Shown piece after piece: positions 12,351-24,225 of a stretch of DNA of 64,000 bases (the first letter of the stretch is position 1; every line of letters begins with the position of its first letter). Position numbers and translations under genes: made by a program. This DNA comes from Strigamia acuminata (taxonomy: Eukaryota > Arthropoda > Chilopoda > Geophilomorpha > Linotaeniidae), in the NCBI GenBank assembly GCA_949358305.1, contig OX442316.1, forward strand, positions 1,736,001 through 1,800,000, read 5' to 3'. The notes below the pieces were generated by a model. It was not told the origin of the DNA. It did not search any database and was given only the letters and a program-made list of their open reading frames with translations.

Positions 12351-13232
12351 CAAAATACAAATGCAAAAATCCATAGAAGAATAAATTGCTTCCGATAAAC
12401 GTGTTTATCCAATGTTAACTAAGCTGGAACCATTGTGCCTTTGTGTGCTAAGCCTAAGGCTAGTCATGTAACCAAACACTGGAGTCTTCATGTTGACAGA
12501 ACTGCTATTGTCTTTGTAAGAGATATTGCAATGACAACTTTAAAACCTCCTAAAATATTAAAACATAATTGAAAAATGAATAATGAAATCATAATTTCGG
12601 TGCTTGGATTGGTAGTGCACAACGTATTAGCATTTTTCAGTTATTTTTAAATCTAAGTTGCCAAGGATTATTTTTTTTTCTTTTTCTTTGATGCCAAACT
12701 CAAATTGAAAAAAATCTCTTAAGAGCACTATTCACTTATGTGCAACGAACAACTTTAGACTTTTGTGTTTCCGTGTACAAAAATAGAATTTAGTGTTTGA
12801 ATTTGTTGTGGTAAATTTGGTAAATGAATATCGCCATGTTAAACACACACACTTTATTGCTTCACCACGACAACTTATTACACTGAATGTTTTACAATGG
12901 TAGCAATATCATCGTGGAAATTAAACAATAATATTTTTATATCGTTTTATATCGCTTGTGTAATATCGAATAATATAGCTAGCAATATCGATTAATTTTG
13001 CCTCATTGTTATAATATCGAACAACGAATTCTTGTACTTGGCACTTGTACTTTGCCCAACTCTTCCTTAAAATTATTCAGCCCGAAATAAACGCATTGGT
13101 TGCTTCATCTTCACAAGTCTCGGTTCTCACAATCATACCGTGAATAACAATAGAATTTGACATCAAGTTAGAAATGCAAAAGAAGTCTATAAGAAATCCA
13201 TAATAGAGTATAGATTTTTTTAACGCTAATTA

Positions 13233-13742
13233 CCCAAGTAACACAATGAGCGATTAATATTGCGTGTATACTCTGGCTCACTGTAACTTGGGCCTATTTC
13301 CCATTGGCTGAGCCTCATTACTACTAACTGTGGTCTGTGTGCTACCACGAGGAAAAATAGTTCAGTTTGGTTTTAAATTTGTTTGATAATTTTAATCATT
13401 GAAATGATGTAATATTGTTTGTATTTTCTAAGAAAATGTATCTTCAAGTCATAAAATAAAGATTTATGCTGGTTTATTTCAACATTCATGTTTATTAAGT
13501 TTATTGCTTGCTTTTTCCAGAAAGCAAACAATTTTATATATTTTTATTGGTTGTTTTGTCTGGACAGCATTCAAAATGTCTACCAGTGTTTTGATCTAAT
13601 TTTTAGTATCACTACACCAGTGAAAAGGCTCAGCCAAAGGGAAATAGGCCCAAGTTAGAGTGAGCCAGAGTACAGTTAGATGCGATGTTTAATATTGTAT
13701 CTATGTAGATGTGATGTAAAATCGATCATCCGTGCTACTGGG
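13233..13742. mobile_element. CCCAAGTAAC-family short element, split by an inner insertion
   Basis: The outer ends read CCCAAGTAACACAATGAGCG and, inverted, CCCAGTAGCACGGATGATCG. The same architecture occurs as an uninterrupted 105-bp element at 33382-33486. The outer element is split at 13270/13671 by a second element, so it is the older insertion. Confidence 0.75.
13271..13670. mobile_element. 400-bp TIR element nested in the 13.2-kb element
   Basis: The terminal inverted repeats exceed 30 bp: CTCTGGCTCACT then AACTTGGGCCTATTTCCC, mirrored by GGGAAATAGGCCCAAGTT then AGTGAGCCAGAG. A TA duplication (13269-13270, 13671-13672) brackets it, typical of Tc1/mariner-like mobilisation. A diverged relative lies at 48248-48645. 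No ORF. Confidence 0.85.
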
Positions 13743-13803
13743 ATAGGTAAAAAAAAATCTACTATAACACTAAAGAGGAGATGTCAGTCGCTGCGTGAGA
13801 GTT

Positions 13804-13960
13804 GCACTTCCGGCGGAGCCGGAAGTGCTTTATTTGTGTGAATTTTACCGGAAGTGCGTCATTTTTTGGTGAATTTCACCCAAACCGGAACCGGAAATGG
13901 AATTATCACCAAGATGGCCGCCAACACTTGTACTAAAGAGGAGAAGTCAAACCGGAAGTG
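13804..13960. promoter_or_regulatory. Promoter-like cluster of ETS and YY1 motifs
   Basis: A perfect palindrome GCACTTCCGGC-GGA-GCCGGAAGTGC (13804-13828) holds two head-to-head ETS cores. ACCGGAAGTG recurs at 13847 and 13951, and ACCGGAACCGGAAATG is at 13884. A YY1-like AAGATGGCCGCC is at 13911, and GCGTCATTTTTT follows the second ETS site. Two TAAAGAGGAGA(T/A)GTCA phrases flank the block. This grammar matches TATA-less housekeeping promoters, but no transcript or first exon could be tied to it. Confidence 0.45.
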
Positions 13961-14397
13961 CTGTAATTTTTGCTATTTTGTAATTTTTTTTTTATTTTTC
14001 AATAAATTATATTGATTTCAAGTAAAATCTATGCCTACTTATTGTATTTGAGTGTTTCAGCAATTAGTATGCTGAAGCAATACAACTATACATACTATCA
14101 GTTTGCCTTATATAGTGGCTTGTGGGTGGGATGTAGTAGAACGGTGCGTCGTATGTTCACCCGATGAATAAATTGTTTAAAACGACTTTTTCCATTTGAA
14201 ATTAGATTATTCTGGTGTATTTTTACGTTTTCTACTTATTAAAGCAGAGAAAACAAATATTAAATGTAGTTTAATAGGAGAAAAATCGAAATTACGGCAA
14301 TTTATGTAGATCGCAGCGCCACCTGGCGGGAGCCGTTTCAACTATATTCCTGTGTAATGTTCGGTTCGATACGTAAAATGCCGTTTTCAATGTCAAG

Positions 14398-14690
14398 ATG
14401 AGATTTATAAATTCTAAAACCAAGCCCATAGGAAAGAGGGGACAATTTCACATCAGCCTGTATATTTTTTATATCCATTCGGGTTTAAAAAAGTGCCGAT
14501 TCAGGGCGACTGGAAAAATAGGCTTAAATGTTCGTCGCGATCGGTTTTTTGATGTTTTTTATGCCGAAATGAGGTCCAAAAATTCTGAAACCAACACCAT
14601 TCGATTGCAAATTCCATTTGGCATCTGCCTGTATATTTTATTTTTTTATTCGGGCGAGGGAAAGTGCCGATTCGGGCCATCTTAGCGGGT
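14398..14690. repeat. Diverged tandem duplication of about 170 bp
   Basis: Two copies share TTCTRAAACCAA, GCCTGTATATTTT, ATTCGGG and AAAGTGCCGATTC in the same order. They start near 14398 and 14570. Nearby TTCACCCG (14157) and CGGGTGAACG (14687) may be element ends. Confidence 0.65.
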
Positions 14691-14929
14691 GAACGAATGA
14701 AAATTTATGCAAAATTTGAATTTCACCATAAAAAAAAAACCCAAAATTCGCAAAATTAACCGAATGAAATGTTTAAGACATGTTTCCAGAGTAGAAAATG
14801 CCGCTTAAAACAATGGTGCCAATAACTTTTTGATTAGAACAACGGTTGACTTTGAAAATCGAAAAAAACGATCTTTTTTGGATAATTTTATCCAAAAAAT
14901 TTGATAAAAGGGTTGGAGGAGAAAACAGG

Positions 14930-15035
14930 ACAAAATAGCGAGTAAAAAATGAAAAAATAGCGGGTATTTGGTGAAATTAGCGGGGAAATAGGGTAAAATA
15001 GCGGGTAAAAAGAGGAAAAAATAGCGGGTAAAGCT
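14930..15035. repeat. AAATAGCGGGTA phrase repeat
   Basis: Five to six irregular copies of AAATAGCGGGTAAA-type phrases. No coding signal. Confidence 0.6.
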
Positions 15036-15434
15036 GTCGATAGATGGCGCTTTTTACAAAATGCTGTGTGGGTGTTTTATATATTTGTAACTGAATTGGT
15101 CAGCATTTAAGTTAAAGACTTGCCTTCGGGTTTGGCTTATTTTACTTGAACAATTAAATCAAACATGTGATTTCAAGCAACTTGAACAGAAAAGTTGCTA
15201 AAAATTTCTTCATTTTCTATTTTAAGTTTGGGATTTTAACATTCACGCACCAGTGTAATTGGGATGGGTTTAGATATCCACCTCCATATGAAATTGAATC
15301 AAAATTTCAACCACCTCTCTGCTTTATCCAATGCTAATGATTGCATTGAAATGCATATCATTGTGACTTTGGATAAAAGGTGAATAAATTGTGATGTAAT
15401 TTAATCACAATTATTCAAAATGGCGGGTCTTTGC

Positions 15435-15562
15435 GGGACGGGTTCTTTCCGGGACGGGTTCTTTCCGGGACGGGTTCTTTCCGGGACGGGTTCTTTCCGG
15501 GACGGGTTCTTTCCGGGACGGGTCTTTCCGGGACGGGTCTTTCCGGGACGGGTCTTTCCGGG
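15435..15562. repeat. GC-rich 16/15-bp minisatellite
   Basis: Five perfect units of GGGACGGGTTCTTTCC start at 15435, 15451, 15467, 15483 and 15499. Three perfect 15-bp units lacking one T start at 15515, 15530 and 15545. Every unit carries two GGG runs, so the + strand has G-quadruplex potential. The long PERxxPGK-like frames across it are repeat artefacts. Confidence 0.95.
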
Positions 15563-15564
15563 TG

Positions 15565-16940
15565 GCTGCAGTGGCGTTTGGTTTGGATTGGATTGTTTGG
15601 TTTTGGCTGCATTGGCGTTGTGGTTTGGTTTGGTTGGGGTTTCATTTTTTTGCAAAATTGTATTTTTATTGTTTTATTTTGCTGTGTTTGGTTTACATTA
15701 TGATTGATTTAGGGCAAAAATTGATTTAACATTTGTCTGATTTTTCATTCTGCGGGTGAACAGCTAGTTAACATTATGCTAATTATGCACTTGCGGTTTT
15801 TAGATGTTATTACGGACTTTGGAAGTCATTAAAATAATTTTTGGCATCACCTTTAGTTTACCCTAGAGGATGTTGTGCAATACAAGCGAAGCGAGCTGCC
15901 GGACGCCATGAATTTAGTTTAAAATATTTTGCCGAGATAAGGAATTGCAAACTATCATGTTACCTACAAGTTAGAATAACTAACAACATCCTGTCCATGT
16001 TTGTGGCCTGCAAGCTTGCTTTGCACATTGGTATGCAGATGCTTGCTCTGGAAATTATTCCACCTTGCCTGATGCACATCCACCGGCTTCATTTCACCCG
16101 GTGATGAATGCACCACTTGGGAGGATTAAATCAGGAATTGAAGAAAACTTTCCTCACAGATAGATTGAAAAGAAAAACTGTTGTGTGGCAAAGTTTGGAA
16201 AAAATGATGACTGGAGCATCAATTTGTTGGCAGTAAACCAAAAGTATTTGAATGATTTGCTTCATCTCCTCAAAGACACAGGTTAATCTCATCAAGAGGA
16301 GTCATCAGTCACTGGACACTAGATTTATGATGGCCATAAATTCTGGACACAACTTAAGCAAGAAAATTACATGGCTAACCAAACTTAGCCTATCTGCTTT
16401 ATTCAACCTATACATCATTCTTCTATTTTTATCTCCTTGTTCCAATCTGTCTGATTTATAACTTTGCAATGAAGACATTTTCAACTTGCTTATTTTCTAT
16501 GAACAGCCACTTGGTTATTGTATTCCACTTTCTCTTTCTCTTTTTTGTTTTTGATGAAAATCTAAAAGGCTTTTATTCACTTTTTTCTTTTCATTCTGGC
16601 ATTTTTTTCTTCTTTGGTTATTTTTCACAGAAGTTGTTTACTCTTCATGCTGCATTACACATTGAATTTGATTGAAATGTTTCTGTAGGAAGAGTGAGGC
16701 AGGGAATGGATTTGTTATTTTTGTCTCTTTTTTTCACATTTTGTTTTTCTTTTTTTCTCTTTTTTTTTTTGTTTAAGTGGATTTCTTCAGACACTTTCCT
16801 TCAGGTTCAGACAAGTTATTTATTACCAATGCACAGCCAAACATAATAAAATCCAAATTTAACACCGGCGTTGGAATTTCTGTTTTCGGTCATAAAATAT
16901 AGGTCTACAACTTAACGCAGTCATAACCTGTCTGATTTAG
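15565..16940. other. No confident gene
   Basis: A TTTGGTTTGG-rich stretch at 15578-15690 gives way to AT-rich DNA. An open frame near 15841-16104 has no recognisable domain or splice support. A long T/C-rich tract occupies 16530-16780. Confidence 0.4.
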
Positions 16941-16960
16941 GCCACCCAAGGAGAGTTGTG

Positions 16961-17020
16961 TACGAGCACTTTCTTGGGAATCCAACCTTGCATTTGCACC
17001 AAGAACTGGGAAAATCTAAG
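16961..17020 (-). mobile_element. SINE core fragment (minus strand)
   Basis: On the minus strand it reads TTTTCCCAGTTCTTGGTGCA, AATGCAAGGTTGG, then CCCAAGAAAGT. This is the same conserved core as in the copies at 12186, 26777 and 43655. Only the core is recognisable. Confidence 0.65.
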
Positions 17021-17084
17021 AAAACCCATGTGGTACTTTACTATCACTCAAATTTGACATTTTTGACGGAATCGGATTTTCTCA

Positions 17085-17180
17085 AATTTCCCGGTTCCCG
17101 GTACCGGGATTTCTCACCAGATTTCCCGGGAAACCGGTACACCGGTTTCCCGGTATCCCGGTTTCCCGGTACCGATACCC
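17085..17180. repeat. CCGGTTTCCCGG phrase cluster
   Basis: Irregular repeats of TTTCCCGG, CCGGTA and ACCGGTTTCCCGG, locally GC-rich and palindromic. The source is unknown. Confidence 0.55.
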
Positions 17181-19515
17181 TAAATACAATATACAGAAAA
17201 AAAACCCAATATACGGTAAGTAAACTAAATTACTGTTTCTTGCTGGACAACTACAAATAGTCTACAACCATGAACCAAGGATAACATTGACCCGTATCTA
17301 CATATTCATTGCGTTTTACCGCTGATGGCAACACATAATATATAGCCGCACTGAATTCTGGGATGTCAACAAGTAACAAACATGCATAGTTGGCAAGCAA
17401 TGCATGACATATGATTGATGTCATCTAATCAGCGCACAGAACAACGAATCAATAGGAAATAACACACGGATACGTGTCCATTGGTTCATGCTACAACTGT
17501 CGTAGAGAATTGCCAACGCTTTGCATCAATACAAACATCTGCTGGTTTGATGTAAGATGCTTAAAGAAACAGCTAATTGATTAAAACATGGGAGTTGTGG
17601 TTGTTGTTGACTATGATGTGTGATATCTGGTTTTAGTCTTGCAAGTGAAATATTTTGAAAGAAATAAAAACATAAATCACATTTTAAAGAAGACATGGAC
17701 ATGGATGTGCTTTCAGTTTGAAAGAAAATTTTTTTTCTATACATGTGTGATTTTTATTATATTGAATTTGGAGCAACGAGCAAGAAAAACAAAGTCCTAT
17801 GAAAAATTGGACCCTTTAACCCTCAAAGTTGCAACAGCATATCTTTTGTGGGTGGAACTGTCTCCTTGAATAGAAAAACCTTTTTTTTTTCGTTTTCTAT
17901 AGTTTGCTGAAAATTTCTGACTTAGTTTGGACAATCACAAAGTATGTTGGGAAAAAGATTTGGAATGTTTTGTGCATTATTCATTTATTTATTCAACATT
18001 GAATTTCTGCCCCTTAGAAATTCAAGTATAACTGAAAATAGCATAGCCAATCCAGTAGTTTTCCACTATTTACGTCACTGACTATAAAATCTGGATTAGC
18101 TTGACTTCTTTTGCGGCCATTTTGAATTCTCCGCTGAGTTTCAGTAATCACGTAACATGTATAAGGTTAACTCTAATTTTATAACTATAAGTTAAAACTT
18201 CAACTGCAAACCACTTTCACCTTAATAAATATAGTGTAAAAAATGTCATAATTGTAAGGAAAAAGTACCTGTCGCAAACTGTGTAATGACAATTTCAAAA
18301 ATACACTATAGTGCTTTTGCTTCGGTCCTTCTAAATTTAATTATTGTGCACCCAGAACTTAAGTTCTCACAGTGTATGTACAAACAATTCACTGTGAGAA
18401 CTAAATTGTTAATGTCTTCAAACTTTGCCCCTTTGAGGGTTATGCAAAAAATTTAATTTTTTTGAGTGAAAATATTAATTTCTGACAAAATAATGTTGTC
18501 TTTTATAAAAAAAAAAAAAGAAGAAAAGCCAGTGGGCCATGCGTATGAGTATTTGGGCCCCTAGATACCCGCCTAATGTGCCTTAACAGTAATCCATCAC
18601 TGCTTGCAGTTATGCACCAAGGGATAATTACCATTATGAATCTATTTTCTCAATCTTTAACTCTTCTACTGTCTGTGGCTATAAAAACCTTTTGATTTCT
18701 CTTTGATATTCTACAAGAAATCTCTACCACATACACGTATGGAAATTCCTCAAAATGAGATAAAATATGGAGTACCTACTTGCTCTTCCACAAGTCATAA
18801 AACCTGAAAAACCAATCTCTTCTTTCCAAATTCAGCATTAAATCCAACATTAAAAATCCAACTTCCCTGATCCCTCAAGAATCAACTTCTCAACAACATA
18901 CTGCATTTCCTTCACAGCTAATGTTGTCTATAAAATCTCTTGCACAATCTGTCCTCTTTCTAATATTGGCCAGACTAAACAACCCTCTGAACTCTCTCAT
19001 CCACTGGCAAGCTGTGGCCATCAACATCATACCACTGTGGCTGACCATTCCGTAGTTATTGCCTATTCTATGAGTATCTTGCCCATGTGGTTAAAAATAC
19101 ATTGCAATTATGTTAGAATGTATTTTGAAATGCATTAAGTTTGACAATGCACTTGAGGATGCATTTCTCAGGGTTTTCCAGTTTGATTTTGACATCAAGA
19201 TAGTGGGCGTGTGCTGCAGTCAAATCCAAAAGTTCTCCAGCACACTTCTTGTTCTCTTTAGAAAGTGTGTGAAGACAGAAAAACTCTTTCTCCATTAACC
19301 CAGACCTCTCACTGAAAAGAAAAACTAATTACCACTCTTTTCTTTAACCGTCCAATTTGCACCGCTCCCCGTTCGCTTCCCCTTAATTATGCTCCGACTT
19401 GTTTCCGTTATGTCGGCTTCGAGTTTTCATTTCATTTACTTCAAATGTTCTAAACGACAAGTCTTTAGATTTTTGTTCTTCTTATACTGTACAAAAAAAC
19501 TGTACTAGCTTTAAT
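17181..19515. other. No confident gene; one perfect hairpin
   Basis: AT-rich DNA with short open frames only. It contains the 13-bp-stem hairpin annotated at 18362-18402. A GGGCCCCTAGATACCC phrase near 18555 resembles transposon-end sequence seen at 33.8 and 49.5 kb. Confidence 0.4.
18362..18402. repeat. Perfect 13-bp stem-loop
   Basis: AGTTCTCACAGTG (18362-18374) pairs with CACTGTGAGAACT (18390-18402) across a 15-nt loop. It could be the core of a small inverted-repeat element. No further evidence of function. Confidence 0.6.
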
Positions 19516-19519
19516 TTGC

Positions 19520-20712
19520 AGATTTGCAGTTGATTTACTAGATTTGCAGATGATTTTCTAGATTTGCAGGTGATTTACTAGATTTGCAGATGATTTTCTA
19601 GATTTGCAGGGGATTTACTAGATTTGCAGATGATTTACTAGATTTGCAAGTGATTTTCTAGATTTGCAGATAATTTTCTAGATTTGCAGGTGATTTGCTG
19701 ATAGATTAGCAAAGATTTGCTGATAGATTAGCAAATGATTTGCTAGATTTGCAAATAATTTTCTAGATTTGCAGGTGATTTGCTGATAGATTAGCAAATG
19801 ATTTACTAGATTAGCAAATGATTTGCTAGATTTGCAAATAATTTGCAAATGATTTGCTAGATTTGCAAATAATTTGCAAATGATTTGCTAGATTTGCAAA
19901 TAATTTGCAAATGATTTGCTAGATTTGCAAATGATTTGCTAGATTTGCAAATGATTTGCTAGATTTGCAAATGATTTGCTAGATTTGCAAATGATTTGCT
20001 AGATTTGCAAATGATTTGCTAGATTTGCAAATGATTTGCTAGATTTGCAAATGATTTGCTAGATTTGCAAATGATTTGCTAGATTTGCAAATGATTTGCT
20101 AGATTTGCAAATGATTTGCTAGATTTGCAAATGATTTGCTAGATTTGCAAATGATTTGCTAGATTTGCAAATGATTTGCTAGATTTGCAAATGATTTGCT
20201 AGATTTGCAAATGATTTGCTAGATTTGCAAATGATTTGCTAGATTTGCAAATGATTTGCTAGATTTGCAAATGATTTGCTAGATTTGCAAATGATTTGCT
20301 AGATTTGCAAATGATTTGCTAGATTTGCAAATGATTTTCTAGATTAGCAAATGATTTGCTAGATTTTCAAATAATTTTCTAGATTAGCAAATGATTTGCT
20401 AGATTTGCCAATAATTTTCTATATTAGCAAATGATTTGCTAGATTTTCAAATAATTTTCTAGATTAGCAAATGATTTGCTAGATTTGCAAATAATTTGCA
20501 AATGATTTGCTAGATTTGCAAATAATTTGCAAACGATTTGCTAGATTTGCAAATGATTTGCTAGATTTGCAAATGATTTGCTAGATTTGCAAATGATTTA
20601 CTAGATTTGCAAATGATTTACTAGATTTGCAAATGATTTGCTAGATTTGCAAATGATTTGCTGGATTTGCAGTTGATTTGCTGGATTTGCAGTTGATTTG
20701 CTGGATTTGCAG
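19520..20712. repeat. 20-bp satellite array (about 1.2 kb)
   Basis: The consensus is AGATTTGCAAATGATTTGCT. About 21 identical units run from roughly 19921 to 20338, flanked on both sides by progressively diverged units (TTTTCT, GCAGGTGATT, GCTGATAGATTAGC variants). Each unit contains the dyad ATTTGCAAAT, one base from the POU octamer. The homogeneous centre and diverged edges are as expected for unequal exchange. Confidence 0.97.
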
Positions 20713-21505
20713 TACATATACCTAAACAGAGGGTGTAGAAGGATTTACCTTAAAGTTGTCCCCCTACCATCAACATTAACCAGTCTCTTGACTGAACAAA
20801 GCGGCAAATGTGCAGAGTTGACCACTCCATTCACAGAGGCCATGCCAATGCCAATGAGCAAACATTGACATTGAAGGTTTTCGTCCAAAACCCAAACACC
20901 GATAAAAAAACCAAAAAAATGTGCTTGTTCTGACAACAGCGACAAAAAGAGACGTTAAGTTCCTTTTTGATGCCATTGCCAAGACAAGCACACTCGAGCA
21001 CTAAAACCAGGGCACCAAATCTCAGCCAATGCCACCAGAGCTGTCATTTAGTCAACGGCTGGGAGATAGAGAGCTGGATTTACCACCCCATTTACCTACC
21101 CATCACATGGCATTAACAGCCTAACAGCCTAACAGACGCTTTCAAATCAAATTTCGCTCAAGCTAATCCAAGCCTGGAGTGATGTGAGAACATTTCTATT
21201 GTTTTATTTCTCTAGGAATCAAAACATGCTTTAATGGTGCTGGAAAATGAATTATTAATGGCTTCCACCTTGTTTTCGGTTTTGCCAATTTGCTACCGGG
21301 TACTTCTAATGCATCGGGGGAAACCATTAACCTGCACAACCCTGCCCTAAAAGTTCAACCAGGGATCACTGCTAGTTATCGGCCACTATACAATGCTCTT
21401 AGATGAGTGCCTTGTTTGATTCCTTCAATTTAATATGAAAATTGCATCAATATTGCAGTCATTTGTTATTTGTTGCGCTAGTGTGGAGGAGATGAGTTCC
21501 AATTG
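20713..21505. other. No confident gene
   Basis: Mixed-composition DNA with short open frames in both strands, none with a known domain. No element ends seen. Confidence 0.4.
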
Positions 21506-21509
21506 TAAT

Positions 21510-21642
21510 TGGATAAGTCACTTTTCCTTCTCTGACTCGAACAAAAGTGACTTATGGTTAATAATTTATAGTTTGGGGGCCGCCAAGATTGCTAAGGAGA
21601 AGACGCTTCGCCTTCTTCGTCTTATGGAAAAGTGACTTATCC
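21510..21642. repeat. Short inverted-repeat element
   Basis: A perfect 17-bp inverted repeat, GGATAAGTCACTTTTCC at 21510-21526 and its complement at 21626-21642, encloses about 100 bp. It directly abuts the AGGTGCATTC element that follows. Confidence 0.65.
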
Positions 21643-21644
21643 TT

Positions 21645-22650
21645 AGGTGCATTCAATCCTCAAAAGACGAATTGACTTATCCGTCGAAAATGACACTTCG
21701 TTATTTGAGAAGTCAACTTGAAAGAATTCAAATAAGAGGATTAAGATTACGAGAAGTTGAGATCATTTTTTCTGCTTGTAGAAATGACTCATCTCTTCTA
21801 CACCTGCTATTGGCTATTGTTACCACATGTTGTAGGTAGAGTTAGTTGTCTTTCGGGTTTGATTCAGTTTTTAGTGTGTATAAAAGAGAATCCACTTCTG
21901 TAAGTGATTGAAATTATATTATTTGTACAATATTTTTCCCTTATTTTTTACACTAACAATCCCTAACTTTTACACTAAATTTGTGAATACCAACAATATT
22001 TTCCTTTATTTCTACACTAAAAAATTCAAACACATCAAGGACTGGTTTAGATTAAGTTAGGTTAGGTTAGATCGAAAGCCATTGTATGTTAAACAGTTTG
22101 ACCAAGTGTTGTTTCAATTCAACTTAAAAGATGGAGGCTGATTTTGGCCTGCTTTCTGTTGCAGTGGGCATGTACGGTCGTGGACAAAAAGAACTTCCCT
22201 GCAGTTTAGCTGTTCTAGTATACAAATCCATCCAACGACATCATTATTTGGCCGGCCTATCTTTTAATACTGTTGTTAGGTCAAGACAAGAGACCGGGTC
22301 ACCATTGATGTCTTTTGGATTTTTATGCCACCTGGTAGATAAACTTAACACAGCTAAACTGAACGGAAGTTTGTTTTGTCCACGACTGTACTACACATCA
22401 TTTAAACAGCTAACATGTTTAAATATAATATTAAACATGCTTTTCGAATGCAGTTATCGTCAAACAGAAAACGGCAACTTGAAAGGTTTGACTTCGTAGA
22501 TTGGATAGAAGGTACGTGATATTTGGCATGCTCGCCACACATAAGTCACTTCCATAAGAAAGATAAGAAGGTCAATTGGTGCCTTAAATTTCATCTCTGT
22601 AAGGCATTTAAGGAGGATAAGTCACTTATACTCCAGAATTGAATGTTGCA
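21645..22650. mobile_element. AGGTGCATTC-family element, degenerate, with unassigned ORF
   Basis: The left end AGGTGCATTCAATCCTC matches the family seen at 28137, 35452 and 44150. The right end (GGATAAGTCACTTATACTCC then GAATTGAATG) is worn. Internal AAGTCACTT and AAGTCAACTT motifs are family features. A 122-codon + strand frame (22131-22499, ATG after AAAAG) lies inside. I do not recognise it and it may be chance. Confidence 0.45.
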
Positions 22651-23081
22651 AGGATGCTACAGTAATAAAACACACATCATTGGATGCGCCATATCCAATT
22701 TCAACCGAATCTCTGACATGGGCTTTCGAATCCTGGTCTGAATCCCCGAATCCCGAATTTTTATATTTTATAAAAATTTTGAATTTTTAGTCGAAAATTG
22801 GACAAAAGTTAAAATGTTTTCCACTTTTTTATTAAAATAATCATCTAAATCTTTCCGAATCCCATCCGAATCCAATGAAAGATTCGAATCCCTGCAATTT
22901 CATTTACAAATCCATCATCAAATTAAACATATCTGCAATTTTTTGCAAAATATTTGCCGTAGAAAGACTTTTCTACCGCCCCGAATCGACTAAGTTTGGG
23001 CCGCTTAAGAGTCGCGTCTTCTGGAAGGTAAAATTATACAATTAATCAATTACATTATGAAAAAAACCAAAAGAAAATATT

Positions 23082-23259
23082 TGGAGTGTCTCGCACTCCA
23101 TTGGTCAGTCTTGACCATTGATATATATTGTGACGCTGCTACTACAGCGCCACCTATCTTTGAATAAACTAGTCAGTTATGTAAATCTCAGCAGCACCAA
23201 CGGTCACGTTATTTTGCATGCTCCATTACAGTTTTAATATTTAGTCAAGACAGACTAAT
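23082..23259 (+). repeat. 5' LTR of the deleted Gypsy element
   Basis: Begins TGGAGTGTCTCGCACTCCA, a perfect short hairpin, and ends near CAGACTAAT. It contains GACGCTGCTACTACAGCGCC and AATAAACTAG, a possible poly(A) signal. Confidence 0.9.
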
Positions 23260-23274
23260 TGGCGACGAGATGGA
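23260..23274 (+). promoter_or_regulatory. Primer binding site-like sequence
   Basis: TGGCGACGAGATGG directly follows the LTR; the leading TGG can pair with the CCA end of a tRNA. The tRNA species is not assigned. Confidence 0.6.
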
Positions 23275-23547
23275 ATACCAATCCATGCTACAGAATCGTT
23301 TTTTGCAAAACTGGTGAAGTTTGGACACTTTTTGGACACCTTTTGGACGCCTGACCACGCTGACCACGCGGACCACACGTTAGGTTTAACCCTGTTTCAA
23401 ATTGTTCCGGTGTTCTCAAGAAAATCATCATGAAAAACGGATCAACAATTAATACCTCACAAACGGTAATGTACAAAATCGCTTAAAATTAGTGTAAAGT
23501 GCTGTTTCGGACCTTTGACCACGCCGTGACCACGCCTTGACCACGCC

Positions 23548-24225
23548 GTGACCATGCTGTTAGGCCTACTTCCATGTAAGCCTTTTTCATGCAAAACTTC
23601 TGTGATCGCTTCAAGTATCGGTTCACTGCAACCATATTGCATCAAGAATAACTGGACCCACTACATTGACCAGTTGGACTGCTTTTTCGTGTGCAGTGGC
23701 ATCACCAATGACACGAAGAAAGTGGTTGTTTTGCTGTGCATCGTCGGCGGGCTGCCGTACACACGTCTGGCTAACCTGTTTTCCAATGAAGCTTGTGCAG
23801 ATGACGTTCGCTGCCCTCGCCACGTTGAAGGCCGATTAACAGCACTCAAAACCCCTCCTCGCGGTCGACATTTCAACACCCGAGTGCAGGGACAGGTGGA
23901 ATCCGCTGCAGATTTTGCCATTTTGTTGCAGCTGCGTTCGGAGCACTGCAACTATTCTGATCAACTCCACAAGTTGAGTTGTGTCTACATTCAGCAAACC
24001 ATCATCAGTCAGTCTGAAATGAAGTTCACTCAGGCTCACCAGTCAGCCATTCAGCAAACCATCATCAGTCAGTCTGAAATGAAGTTTGCTCAGGACCAGC
24101 CGAAGTTGTTGAATCCTTGTGCCGGCGTGTGCATCGCAGGTGATGTCACGGACCATTGTTGGTCTAGCCGCACTTTTCGCCCATCAAAACGCTACCGCAC
24201 GCGTTGGGCACGGGGTCACATTTAG
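23548..24225 (+). pseudogene. Gypsy gag remnant with internal tandem duplication
   Basis: The 225-codon frame contains a Gypsy capsid-like region: NWTHYIDQLDCFFVCSGI, later RHFNTRVQGQVESAADFAIL and SEHCNYSDQLHKL, patterns typical of Ty3/Gypsy Gag. After that, a block of about 60 bp (ATTCAGCAAACCATCATCAG onward) is present twice at 23990-24095, adding a repeated peptide. No zinc knuckle follows and the frame ends in unrelated sequence, so the Gag is probably non-functional. Confidence 0.75.

Noticed and set aside
15401-15707. Overlapping open frames on both strands with PGK/FRDGF-like repeated peptides
   Set aside because: Produced by the GGGACGGG minisatellite, not by selection for protein.
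19520-20712. CRISPR-like regularly spaced repeats
   Set aside because: Uniform 20-bp tandem satellite with no unique spacers, in a eukaryotic genome.
22045-22075. TTAGG-like run (AGTTAGGTTAGGTTAGATC), resembling arthropod telomere repeats
   Set aside because: Only about three imperfect units; too short to be an interstitial telomere array.
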